Origin: JBIOHJ01 sp044448905
GTDB lineage: Bacteria > Bacteroidota > Bacteroidia > AKYH767-A > OLB10
DNA: 22,812 bases
Direction: 5' to 3'
Assembly (NCBI GenBank): GCA_044448905.1
Contig: JBIOHJ010000043.1
Location: forward strand, 1 to 22,812
A program made the position numbers and the translations under genes. The notes below the pieces were generated by a model. The model ran no database searches, was not told the origin of the DNA, and saw nothing but the letters and a program-made list of their open reading frames with translations. Below, piece by piece: positions 15,144 through 22,812 of the stretch (position 1 is the first letter of the stretch; every line of letters starts with the position of its first letter).

Positions 15144-16583
15144 TTAGTAAGTGTTTAGTAGAATTGAATACACCTCATCAAGAGAAGTCATTCCGCTTTC
15201 AAACAGCTCAAAAGCGTTTTGCATCAGCGTTTTTATATGCCTTTCTTTTAACAAAGAATTCACTGCGAAGTTATTATTTTTAATATGATCTGCAAGGTCA
15301 TAATCTACCGGTATTACTTCATAAATTGCTGTACGTCCTTTATAGCCGGTATAGTAACAATGCTCACACCCTTTGGCAGTAAAATGTTCGTTGATTTTTT
15401 TCAGGGGCTTGAAGTTTCTCGGAAATAATTTTTCATCAAACACCTCTTTCTCTTTGCATTCATTGCAAAGCATCCTTATCAGGCGTTGAGCTACGGTAGT
15501 GTTCAATGTGCTTGCAAGCAAAAAGGAAGGTACTCCCATATCAATCAGGCGTGAAATAGTTCCCCATGCAGAGTTCGTATGAATGGTTGACAACACAAGG
15601 TGCCCCGTCAATGCAGCTCTTATTGCCATTTGGGCTGTTTCATTATCACGAATCTCCCCAAGCATAATAATATCGGGGTCTTGCCTGAGGAAAGTCCGGA
15701 GCGCGCTTGCAAATGTCAGCCCGATGCTTTCTTTGAGCTGAACCTGGTTAATTCCCTCGAGTGTATATTCAATCGGGTCTTCAATCGTGAGGATGTTTGT
15801 TTTTTCCTTATTCAGAATTTTCAGTGTCGCATACAAAGTGGTTGTTTTTCCTGATCCTGTAGGGCCGCTTATAAGCACAATACCGTGCGGTTTTCTGATG
15901 CCTTCCAGGTAATTACTCAATTCATCTTTTGTTAAACCAAGGTTTTCAATATCAATATTAGCTGCATCATTATTCAGCAGGCGCAGCACAATTTTTTCCC
16001 CGTGAAGGGTAGGGAGGACTGAAACGCGGATATCGAATTTCCTCCCTGCATTATTAAAAAATATTCTTCCGTCCTGGGGTAATCTCTTTTCCGATATATC
16101 GAGGTTGGCTTTGATTTTAATTTTATTGATCAGCGAAGGATAATCGGGTTTATTAATAATGTAACGCTCAATGAGCATTCCGTCAATCCGTATCCTCACC
16201 CGGTTTTTTTCTTCGTAGGCTTCGATATGAATATCGCTGCTGCCAAGGTTTTTTGCTTCGCTTATCAGGATTTGCAGGAAGTCATCCGGTTTTTCCGAAT
16301 ATAATTCCGTTTTCTTGGTGGTAGTGTATCCGTTAGTTCTCCGGTAATATTTTCCCAGGGTCTTTTGAATAAGGTCATGAGAAACTTTTTCTACTTCAAT
16401 ATTTTTTCCCAATAAAATTTCAAGCTCGTTCATTATATCGTTGCTGAAATGCTTGGTATCGGCATACAATTCAATTTTATTCCTTTCTACTGACTTCGGA
16501 ACAATCCTGTAATGCCATGCCTGTTCAGTGGTAAGCACCTGCTGCAAATCAACATTGAGAGGAATATGGTCTAAATCATCCAT
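15144..16583 (-). CDS. gspE: Secretion/pilus assembly ATPase GspE/PilB
   Basis: 479 residues. N1E-type domain (about 1-80), then the PAS-like N2E and RecA-like ATPase domains. Visible motifs: Walker A GPTGSGKT (240-247), Asp box TIEDPIEY (266-273), Walker B DIIMLGEIRD (304-313), His box TGHLVLSTIHTN (326-337) and a tetracysteine zinc motif CxxC...CxxC (Cys 373, 376, 406, 409) typical of GspE/PilB rather than of retraction ATPases (PilT). It powers pseudopilus extension from the cytoplasmic face and would dock on the GspL-like protein. Start ATG 16583 overlaps the end of the prepilin peptidase gene by 13 bp, supporting an operon. Confidence 0.94.
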   Translation of the reverse strand: MDDLDHIPLNVDLQQVLTTEQAWHYRIVPKSVERNKIELYADTKHFSNDIMNELEILLGKNIEVEKVSHDLIQKTLGKYYRRTNGYTTTKKTELYSEKPDDFLQILISEAKNLGSSDIHIEAYEEKNRVRIRIDGMLIERYIINKPDYPSLINKIKIKANLDISEKRLPQDGRIFFNNAGRKFDIRVSVLPTLHGEKIVLRLLNNDAANIDIENLGLTKDELSNYLEGIRKPHGIVLISGPTGSGKTTTLYATLKILNKEKTNILTIEDPIEYTLEGINQVQLKESIGLTFASALRTFLRQDPDIIMLGEIRDNETAQMAIRAALTGHLVLSTIHTNSAWGTISRLIDMGVPSFLLASTLNTTVAQRLIRMLCNECKEKEVFDEKLFPRNFKPLKKINEHFTAKGCEHCYYTGYKGRTAIYEVIPVDYDLADHIKNNNFAVNSLLKERHIKTLMQNAFELFESGMTSLDEVYSILLNTY

Positions 16584-17101
16584 TGCTGTAAAACATTTTT
16601 TATCGTATCATCATTGTTGAAATTTAATGCCATCGGATACTGTAAAATAAAACAAATTACCAGTTGCATTCCAAGACATCCGGCTAACGGAATTTTATAG
16701 TTCATATCCTTTTTAATAAATATGTAAATTCCATAACCCGCCAGCGTAATAAACATGCCTGTGATAAAGAAAAGGATATAATTCACCGGGGCGAATAAGG
16801 CGGTTAAAACTATTAAAAATAATATATCCCCCAGCCCGAGATAGGTATTCACAATGTTGAATATTTTCTTTTGGCGCAGCGAAAAATAAAATGTGAGCAG
16901 CATCAATTGTATTGCAATGAAAGCCATGCTGAACAAAATATTAATAAAAACCTCAGCGGGATTTTTATTAAAAGAAGACTTTACAAAAAACAAAACAAAC
17001 AGTGCCGCCAGTAAAACCCATGCAATTTGCCTGTATTTAAAATCCTGGTAAATAATTACAGATAAAAAGACGAAACAAAGCGCATCAACAATCCAGCTCA
17101 T
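16571..17101 (-). CDS. Short prepilin peptidase (A24 aspartic protease family)
   Basis: 176 residues from ATG 17101, which overlaps the pseudopilin's TGA by one base; a TTG at 17104 is the alternative start. It is a polytopic membrane protein with about six hydrophobic segments. The two catalytic aspartates of A24 peptidases are visible: D20 in YQDFKYRQI and D92 in the GxGD motif of YLGLGDILFL. A later KIPLAGCLGMQ matches the family's IPFGPFL-type end. It cleaves the leader of prepilins on the cytoplasmic side. The N-terminal zinc-binding/methyltransferase domain of GspO/PilD is absent, so N-methylation of the pilin would need another enzyme or not occur. Position directly after the pilin gene fits the role. 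Confidence 0.82.
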   Translation of the reverse strand: MSWIVDALCFVFLSVIIYQDFKYRQIAWVLLAALFVLFFVKSSFNKNPAEVFINILFSMAFIAIQLMLLTFYFSLRQKKIFNIVNTYLGLGDILFLIVLTALFAPVNYILFFITGMFITLAGYGIYIFIKKDMNYKIPLAGCLGMQLVICFILQYPMALNFNNDDTIKNVLQQWMI

Positions 17102-17508
17102 CAATCGGGTGTTATTTCCTTAATCATTTTATCCTGGTCAACTTCCCAAATATTAAAAACACCGTCACCGTCAAAATCGGTTGCAGCAGTTGCTCTTGCT
17201 TTGAAAGCATTATTTGTAGCCTCGGTAATTTCTATCTTATAATTTGCCGTTCCTCCCTCCGAAACCATTTTCGAATGCTCAAAGCTGATATCAATAAAAT
17301 CGGTGCTGTATTTCGAGTGCATATAAAAATAAGTTTTCTCGAGTGTATGGATGTGCTCGAGCTGCAATTGAGCTTCGGTGCTTTTAGCTTTTGAAATGAG
17401 CGGCATCAGGTTAGGCAGTGCAAGCAGCACAAGAATGCCGATAATGCACAGAACAATAAGCAATTCAGTTAGTGTGAACGCGTGTAACCTCTTAATATGT
17501 ATTTTCAT
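17101..17508 (-). CDS. Major pseudopilin/type IV pilin-like protein (GspG-like)
   Basis: 135 residues, first gene of the secretion operon. A 10-residue basic leader (MKIHIKRLHA) is followed by the class III signal FTLTELLIVLCIIGILVLLA, with Glu at mature position 5, so cleavage should fall after Ala10. The usual residue at -1 is Gly; here it is Ala. The N-terminal helix continues into ALPNLMPLISKAKSTEAQLQ, as in pseudopilins. The C-terminus carries DFDGDGVFNIWEVDQD (111-126), a DxDGDGxxxxWExD pattern like an EF-hand/dockerin loop, consistent with the calcium site that stabilises GspG. It probably forms the pseudopilus piston. ATG 17508; a poor TAGCTTTA -7-like box upstream is not convincing. 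Confidence 0.9.
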   Translation of the reverse strand: MKIHIKRLHAFTLTELLIVLCIIGILVLLALPNLMPLISKAKSTEAQLQLEHIHTLEKTYFYMHSKYSTDFIDISFEHSKMVSEGGTANYKIEITEATNNAFKARATAATDFDGDGVFNIWEVDQDKMIKEITPD

Positions 17509-17647
17509 TGTCTTGAAACTATTCGTTCTTTATTTCAGAAAGTAAAGCTAAAAAATAAATTTAATAAAATGTTTTGCTTTATAATTTTTCATTGAATGCC
17601 CATACACAGGTTACTTACTCCTTCAGATATTATCCCTAAAAAACAAG

Positions 17648-18196
17648 TCACTGACATTTTTTCTGATAAACAGGGGAAAGCTCATCAAATTTTTTGATAA
17701 TCTTTTTACCGGATAAATCTTTTATTTCATTATCAAAAGCAGGGCATCCCGAAAAATTACTTGCAATTATTTCCTTAATATTATCATCGTCCACCTTGCC
17801 TTTAAAACCCGACTTATCAAAATAATAATAATAATAATTATATCCTCCATTCATTGTCATTTGGGAGCTTGCAAGGATACGCGCATTCTCTTTATTCCTT
17901 AACATCACTATTAAAAAATCATTTCTTTTATTCCATCCGTTTATCTTTTCTTCGCTTACAACTTCATATAATGCATATTCATTATGAAAAAACTTAACAT
18001 TTTGCCCGTCATACTGAATTTTATCACCACTTGATTTATGTCCGGTTACTTTGAACCCTAAAGCTGAATTTACCTTGGAATAATAAAGCGTATCATTTTT
18101 ATCGTTTACAATATATTGTTTTCCTTTTTTTTTAGATTGACCTTGTGACGGAGCCACTACAACGAAACAAAGTAAAAACAACAGTGTGCTCTTCAT
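17648..18196 (-). CDS. Small secreted protein, function unknown
   Basis: 182 residues with a signal peptide (MKSTLLFLLCFVVVAPSQGQ, cleavage about 20) followed by a lysine-rich SKKKGKQ. The mature part mixes beta strands and helices; near residues 120-126 there is a tyrosine run (NYYYYYF) encoded by an ATA/ATT-type microsatellite. FSGCPAFDNEIKDLSGKK lies near the C-terminus. No family is recognised; the compact, mostly beta layout resembles many uncharacterised periplasmic Bacteroidota proteins. It is on the same strand as the secretion operon and the beta-propeller gene, 139 bp before the former and 50 bp after the latter, but no operon can be asserted. Confidence 0.72.
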   Translation of the reverse strand: MKSTLLFLLCFVVVAPSQGQSKKKGKQYIVNDKNDTLYYSKVNSALGFKVTGHKSSGDKIQYDGQNVKFFHNEYALYEVVSEEKINGWNKRNDFLIVMLRNKENARILASSQMTMNGGYNYYYYYFDKSGFKGKVDDDNIKEIIASNFSGCPAFDNEIKDLSGKKIIKKFDELSPVYQKKCQ

Positions 18197-18246
18197 AACT
18201 TATTTTAATTTTCAGTGCAAAAAACAAAAACAGCAGCAAAGCTTAA

Positions 18247-19899
18247 TTATAACTTAACAAACTTTTGTGTCTTATTGCCTGCGTTAATAATATAAATGCC
18301 GGGAACGAGCAAAGAAATATCCAATGCCAATTTTTGATCTTCATGAGTCAGATAATCTTTCTTCAACAAAATTTCACCGTATAAATTCCTGACAACAATA
18401 TTTTCGTTTTTATTTATGACAAAGTTAATTGTAGAATTAGCAGGGTTAGGATAAACGTTAAAAGTATTATTAATAAAATTTTCACTGAGGCCGGTAGCCT
18501 CATCAATCTTTGCGACATATGTATTAAAGCAAGAAACAATATTATTATTTAAATTGATAGTGCCAAATGAAATTGACGGGTAAAAAAACTTACCAGTTAT
18601 AAAAACATCACCGAAAGCATCGGTTGCTATTGAATATGCATTGTCATGGTCAACACCTCCGGCTCCTAAAGCCCATGAAACATTTCCATTGACATCGTAC
18701 TTAGCAGCAAATATATCTTGATATGGGGGACTAACATTGTTGAGGTTAAATGAACCAAACGTAATACTTGAATCATTATAATTACCTGCAACATAACTGT
18801 TGCCGGCTGCATCCGCAGCTACGGACCATGCTATGACAGAATAGGCTCCCCCTGCTGATTTAGCCCAAAGCTCATTTCCAAGCGAGTCATATTTTACCAG
18901 GAACATATTAAAATATCCATTATTGTTCAGAGTAATTGAATCAAAAGTAATTGAAGGGCCTTCATAAAATCCGGTAACCACAATGTCACCATTGCTATGC
19001 ACTGCAACGGAGTTTGCGTGATCATAACCATTTCCACCGAAAAAGTTAACCCATACGAAATTTCCGTCCGAATCGTATTTAGCCAGAAATAGTTCTTTAG
19101 TGCTGAATGCCATGTTATAAACAGTAATGGAATCGAAAACCATGCTAAATCCATTAAATTGTCCTGTCAGGATAATACTTCCTGAATTATCAGCTGCAAT
19201 TGAAGAACCCCAGCAACTGCTACCGCCCTGGATAGACTTTGCCCATATTACATTACCGTTCGAGTCATATTTCACTGTAAAAATCAAGTCGTTGGCACCG
19301 AAGTTGTTTGACAGGGTGTCTGTTCCCAGTGCAATAAGAGGGCTTCTGAAACTACCGGTTGCAATTATATTATCGAATCCATCCGTTGTAACAGAATTTA
19401 ACAGGTCGTTATCACTTCCTCCGCCACACTTTGCCCAAAGCACATTTCCGTTGCCATCATATTTTACAATGAAAAAATCTAAATACGGGCTAAAAAAAGG
19501 CCCGTGATTATAAATGACCGTTGACCCGAATGTCATGCTGTCGCTGCCGAACCAGCCGCAAACAATAATATTTCCCGATGCATCTGTAGTAACTGAAGTA
19601 ACTTCTTCGTCATAAATGCCACCTGCGCACCTTGCCCATAATATGTTTCCGGCTGCATCATATTTCGCTGTATAAATATCAATCATGCCAAACGGAAATA
19701 AAGTGTCGGACCCGATTGCCAGCGTGTCAAAACCGCAAGTGCCTGCTATTATAGCATTCCCCGATAAATCAGATGTTACTGAAAATGAAAATGGCGTTTC
19801 TTCTGAATGCGCCCACTGCCAGGAGGGTGTTTGCGCGTCAAGTAAATTGATTACACTAATAAAAAATAACAGGGTAAAGAATAAAGATTTTACTCTCAT
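18247..19899 (-). CDS. Repeat-rich beta-propeller-like protein with T9SS sorting domain
   Basis: 550 residues. Signal peptide 1-22 (cleavage near LLDAQ). Residues about 25-470 consist of about seven repeats of 55-70 residues, each containing a KYDxxGNxxWAKxxGG strand followed by a DxxGNxxxTGxF strand and a FGSxTLNN turn; examples are KYDGNGNVLWAKCGGG, KYDSNGNVIWAKSIQGG and KYDVNGNVSWALGAGG. This is the periodicity of SBBP/beta-propeller-type repeats. The C-terminal 75 residues, starting NTFNVYPNPANSTINF, are a T9SS type A sorting domain. It should be exported to the cell surface or medium. No catalytic motif is seen; a binding or adhesive role is inferred. Divergent from a structurally similar 818-residue gene. 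Confidence 0.87.
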   Translation of the reverse strand: MRVKSLFFTLLFFISVINLLDAQTPSWQWAHSEETPFSFSVTSDLSGNAIIAGTCGFDTLAIGSDTLFPFGMIDIYTAKYDAAGNILWARCAGGIYDEEVTSVTTDASGNIIVCGWFGSDSMTFGSTVIYNHGPFFSPYLDFFIVKYDGNGNVLWAKCGGGSDNDLLNSVTTDGFDNIIATGSFRSPLIALGTDTLSNNFGANDLIFTVKYDSNGNVIWAKSIQGGSSCWGSSIAADNSGSIILTGQFNGFSMVFDSITVYNMAFSTKELFLAKYDSDGNFVWVNFFGGNGYDHANSVAVHSNGDIVVTGFYEGPSITFDSITLNNNGYFNMFLVKYDSLGNELWAKSAGGAYSVIAWSVAADAAGNSYVAGNYNDSSITFGSFNLNNVSPPYQDIFAAKYDVNGNVSWALGAGGVDHDNAYSIATDAFGDVFITGKFFYPSISFGTINLNNNIVSCFNTYVAKIDEATGLSENFINNTFNVYPNPANSTINFVINKNENIVVRNLYGEILLKKDYLTHEDQKLALDISLLVPGIYIINAGNKTQKFVKL

Positions 19900-20052
19900 A
19901 GTGGTTCTTGATAATTTGTAAAAGTATAAAAACTACATTGATATTAACTTTACTATTCAGCTTAAAAAAAACTGTACAAAGCAAATGCATCATTGCTTTG
20001 ATTTTTTCACTAATTATGCACTTTATAATTTCAATATCCTTCTATTCGAAAA

Positions 20053-22509
20053 ATGATAAAACCGATAATTAAATTAACTGCGCTGCTTTTGCTGACTGGG
20101 GCTGGTTACCTGCCTGCAAATGGCGCGAAAATTCTAAATGGCCAGGCAAGCTTAGAAAAAGTAAAAAAGAATAAATTTTATATTGAAAATAAAGGGCAGT
20201 GGGATAAAAAAGCTGCATACCTCATACGTACAAACGGGCTTGACGGTTGGGTTCTTTCTAACGGAAATATGCTCCTTGACTTTTATGAAATCAGCAAGCC
20301 GCAATCTGCTGACGGTAATTTTTTTCCCGGCATTATATTAAAAAAGCCGGAGAGAGCGGAACGTACAGGGCACCGCATCATTTTTCAATGGCAAAATAAT
20401 GAGCAGCCTCTTCTATTCAAAAATGCCCGGCAGCAGGAAGGATATTATAATTACTTAATAGGAAATGATCTTTCAAAACATGCTTCATACGTTGGTTTGT
20501 TCGGTGAAATAACCGGGTATAGTTTATACCCGGGTATTGATATGCGATATTATTCTGATAAAGGCAGCATGCGGTATGATTTGATTGTTCGCCCGGGTTC
20601 AGACCCTTCCCAAATCAAGCTTAAAATAACAGGTGCTGATGCTATACGCAGCCAAAACGGGGCTGTCTTTTTTAAGACCAGTTTGGGAGAAATTCAAATG
20701 AATGACCTGTATGTTTATGAAAAAGAAACAAAAAAGCAGGTTAGCTGCAACTGGATAATTAAAAACGATAATGAATTAATTTTTAGCATCGGAGATTATG
20801 ATAAGTCTCGTACGCTTGTAATTGACCCTGTTATTTTTTCTACTTACCTGGGAGGCGGTAACGCTGATTATGGATATGGATTCACTATAGATTCCAATGG
20901 AAACTCTTATATAACGGGCTCTACCATGTCACAAGATTTTGATGTAACTCCCGGAGCATATCAATCCGGCTACGGAGGTGGATCGTTAGATATTTTTATT
21001 ACCAAATTAAATCCCACCGGAACTTCTCTAATTTATTCCACTTTTATCGGTGGTGCAAAGGGGGAATATTCTTTTGGCATAGCAGTAAACGGAAACGGAA
21101 ATTCGTTTATTACCGGGAGTACATATTCAACTGATTTTGATTTAACACCGGGTGCTTTTCAAACTACGGCAGATTCTGTAAGCGGCAATGCATTTGTTCT
21201 CGAATTAAATTTAACAGGCACAATGTTAGTTTATTCAACCCTTTTCGGAGGTGCCACAGTTGATGTAGGTAATTGTATAACCCTGGATGCAAATAATAAT
21301 GCCTATGTGGGAGGTACCACAAATTCATTGGATTTTGATATCACACCCGGAGCTTTTCAAACTACTTACGAAGGAAATGGAGATGCATTTATCACAAAAG
21401 TTAACTCAACAGGTGATTCATTGATTTATTCATCTTACCTTGGGGGTAGCCTTGGAGAAATTGCCTATGATGTGAATGTTGATAACATGTTTAATGTATA
21501 CTTAACGGGAATTACATCATCACTTAATTTTGATGTTACCACGGGCGCATACCAGACCAGTTACGGAGGCAATGGGATATATCCCGGTGATGTATTTATT
21601 ACAAAAATGAACCCGGCAGGAAACGCATTAATTTATTCGACATACCTGGGCGGAAGCGATTATGACACTCCGGGCCTTCATTCTTCAACAATAGATTCCC
21701 AGGGCAATATTTATTTAACAGGCTTTACTGCATCTTTGGATTTTGACACCACTGCTGGCGCTTACCAGACAACACATGCCGGTGGAAGTTTTAATTTTCC
21801 ATTTGATGTTTTTGTCATAAAGCTTAATCCGACAGGAACAGCATTGGTTTATTCTACTTATTTAGGGGGCAGCGGGGAGGAAAGAGCCTATACGACTGAT
21901 ATAGACAATTCGGGAAATGTATATGTAACCGGCAGAACAAATTCAACTGACTTCGATGTCACGCCTTCGGCTTACCAGCCAACCGGAGGATTATTCGCCT
22001 CTGACGCGTTTATTACCGTACTTAATCCTGCCGGAAGCTCATTGGTTTATTCGACTTACCTGGGACAAGACTATTATAATGACGAAGGTGCATGTATAAT
22101 AGTCAATGCAAACGGCAGCGTATATCTTTTGGGATTGACTGAATCCCCGAACTTCCCCATAACTCCCGGAGCATACCAGGATTCACTTGATGGAAGCTAT
22201 GATATTTTTGTAATGAAATTTGATAACCTTACCTCGGTTGGTGAGATTATCAACACTGATTTTTCTCCGGAAATTTTTCCAAATCCAAATGAAGGAATTT
22301 TTACTGTAAGGCTTAATTCTTTGCCAAAAGGGTTTACAGGAATGGAAATTATAAATGTTTTAGGTGAAATAGTATGGACGGGTAATTTTCAAAATAGTCC
22401 AGGCTCTTTTGAAACACAATTTGATGTAAGTACCCTTGGCAAAGGGATTTATTTTTTAAAGATTCAGAGCAGTGAAAATCCCATTGTTAAAAAAATCGTT
22501 ATTGAATAG
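20053..22509 (+). CDS. SBBP-repeat T9SS cargo protein with N-terminal DUF7948-like domain
   Basis: 818 residues. Signal peptide about 1-24. Residues about 40-256 form an N-terminal beta domain that begins FYIENKGQWDKKAAYLI, the ENKGQW start common to large SBBP proteins (DUF7948-like), and ends near LVIDPVIFSTYLGGG. Residues about 257-723 hold seven to eight repeats of about 60 residues with the consensus IYSTYLGGS, DxxGNxYxTGxTxSxDFDxTxGAYQT and DxFITKLNPTG, the SBBP (beta-propeller) pattern. The C-terminus from about 740, EIFPNPNEGIFTV, is a T9SS type A sorting domain. A surface-exposed binding or adhesin-like role is inferred; no enzyme motif is visible. The stop is followed by a hairpin-rich tandem repeat array. 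Confidence 0.9.
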   Translation: MIKPIIKLTALLLLTGAGYLPANGAKILNGQASLEKVKKNKFYIENKGQWDKKAAYLIRTNGLDGWVLSNGNMLLDFYEISKPQSADGNFFPGIILKKPERAERTGHRIIFQWQNNEQPLLFKNARQQEGYYNYLIGNDLSKHASYVGLFGEITGYSLYPGIDMRYYSDKGSMRYDLIVRPGSDPSQIKLKITGADAIRSQNGAVFFKTSLGEIQMNDLYVYEKETKKQVSCNWIIKNDNELIFSIGDYDKSRTLVIDPVIFSTYLGGGNADYGYGFTIDSNGNSYITGSTMSQDFDVTPGAYQSGYGGGSLDIFITKLNPTGTSLIYSTFIGGAKGEYSFGIAVNGNGNSFITGSTYSTDFDLTPGAFQTTADSVSGNAFVLELNLTGTMLVYSTLFGGATVDVGNCITLDANNNAYVGGTTNSLDFDITPGAFQTTYEGNGDAFITKVNSTGDSLIYSSYLGGSLGEIAYDVNVDNMFNVYLTGITSSLNFDVTTGAYQTSYGGNGIYPGDVFITKMNPAGNALIYSTYLGGSDYDTPGLHSSTIDSQGNIYLTGFTASLDFDTTAGAYQTTHAGGSFNFPFDVFVIKLNPTGTALVYSTYLGGSGEERAYTTDIDNSGNVYVTGRTNSTDFDVTPSAYQPTGGLFASDAFITVLNPAGSSLVYSTYLGQDYYNDEGACIIVNANGSVYLLGLTESPNFPITPGAYQDSLDGSYDIFVMKFDNLTSVGEIINTDFSPEIFPNPNEGIFTVRLNSLPKGFTGMEIINVLGEIVWTGNFQNSPGSFETQFDVSTLGKGIYFLKIQSSENPIVKKIVIE

Positions 22510-22520
22510 GATTCAGCCAG

Positions 22521-22812
22521 CCATGTGTTTTCCTCTCACTAAGTGAAGAGAGCGGCTCTTAAAGGCTTGTGTTTGCCTCACTAAGTCAAGTGAGCGGCAC
22601 ACAAAGGCAAGTGTTTGCCTCACTAAGTGAAGTGTGCGCAACACAAAGGCAAGTGTTTGCCTTACTAAGTGAAGTGTGCGCAACACAAAGGCAAGTGTTT
22701 GCCTCACTAAGTGAAGTGAGCGGCACACAAAGGCAAGTGTTTGCCTCACTAAGTCAAGTGAACAGCACACAAAGGCAAGTGTTTGCCTCACTAAGTGAAG
22801 TGAGCGTAACAC
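22521..22812. repeat. Tandem array of 42-bp hairpin-rich units (about 6.6 copies, runs off the window)
   Basis: Contiguous units begin at 22537, 22579, 22621, 22663, 22705, 22747 and 22789 (the last cut at 24 nt), spaced exactly 42 bp, with a degenerate half unit at 22521-22536. Each unit contains a CTCACT/AGTGAG inverted repeat straddling its start and an AGGCAA-GTGT-TTGCCT hairpin at its end. Units differ at a few positions; the first is the most divergent. Because 42 is a multiple of three, open frames exist on both strands (a 14-residue repeat on each), but variants change residues freely and no start or signal stands out, so I do not call a gene. It lies 11 bp after the 818-residue gene. 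Confidence 0.9.

Noticed and set aside
19900..20052. Divergent promoters between the two propeller genes
   Set aside because: Near matches such as TACTTTTA on the minus strand miss the final G of TAnnTTTG and no -33 box is present, so no specific site is called.
22513..22812. 99-residue open frame on the minus strand made of a 14-residue repeat
   Set aside because: It is a by-product of the 42-bp tandem units: the plus strand is also open through most of the array, variants are nonsynonymous, and there is no start context or domain.
22521..22812. CRISPR array
   Set aside because: Units are contiguous 42-bp near-identical copies without unique spacers, and no cas gene is nearby.

Overview
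The window reads as a chromosomal segment of a low-GC member of the Bacteroidota, probably an uncultured one. Four things point there: three large secreted proteins ending in type IX secretion (T9SS) sorting domains with the FPNP/YPNP motif; several start sites preceded by a TAnnTTTG -7 box and no clear Shine-Dalgarno sequence; alternative TTG/GTG starts; and an NfeD-FloA pair with ClpS and TrmN6 of Bacteroidota character. No gene outside this window can be assessed.

Left part (1-8366). A truncated FAD-dependent oxidoreductase runs off the left edge (minus strand). It is followed by a small secreted protein (minus), a membrane fatty-acid/sterol hydroxylase (plus) and the tRNA methyltransferase TrmN6 (plus). 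Next come a 1074-residue secreted glucose/sorbosone-dehydrogenase-like protein with PKD and Ig-like modules and a T9SS tail, a convergent family-4-type glycosyltransferase (minus), ClpS (plus) and NfeD (plus).

Middle (8412-9893). FloA is followed by the most unusual locus in the window. A 33-nt exact copy of the 5' half of a tRNA-Arg(ACG) gene, itself split by a 41-bp element with perfect 12-bp inverted repeats, precedes an 86-residue GIY-YIG endonuclease ORF. The last eight codons and the stop of that ORF lie inside the following intact tRNA-Arg gene. The junction falls in the anticodon loop, which suggests that a very small endonuclease cassette inserted into the tRNA gene and regenerated it. 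A strong hairpin terminator follows the tRNA.

Right-centre (9960-17508, all minus). An eight-gene, tightly packed operon encodes a type II secretion/type IV pilus-like machine. In transcription order it is: pseudopilin, short prepilin peptidase, GspE/PilB ATPase, GspD/PilQ secretin, GspL (PilM-PilN-like), GspM/PilO-like, a lipoprotein with three fibronectin-like modules, and a GspC/PilP-like protein. No GspF/PilC platform protein and no minor pseudopilins lie within it.

Right end (17648-22812). A small secreted unknown protein (minus) is followed by a divergent pair of repeat-rich beta-propeller-like T9SS cargo proteins: 550 residues (minus) and 818 residues with SBBP-type repeats (plus). 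The window ends inside a tandem array of 42-bp, hairpin-rich units.
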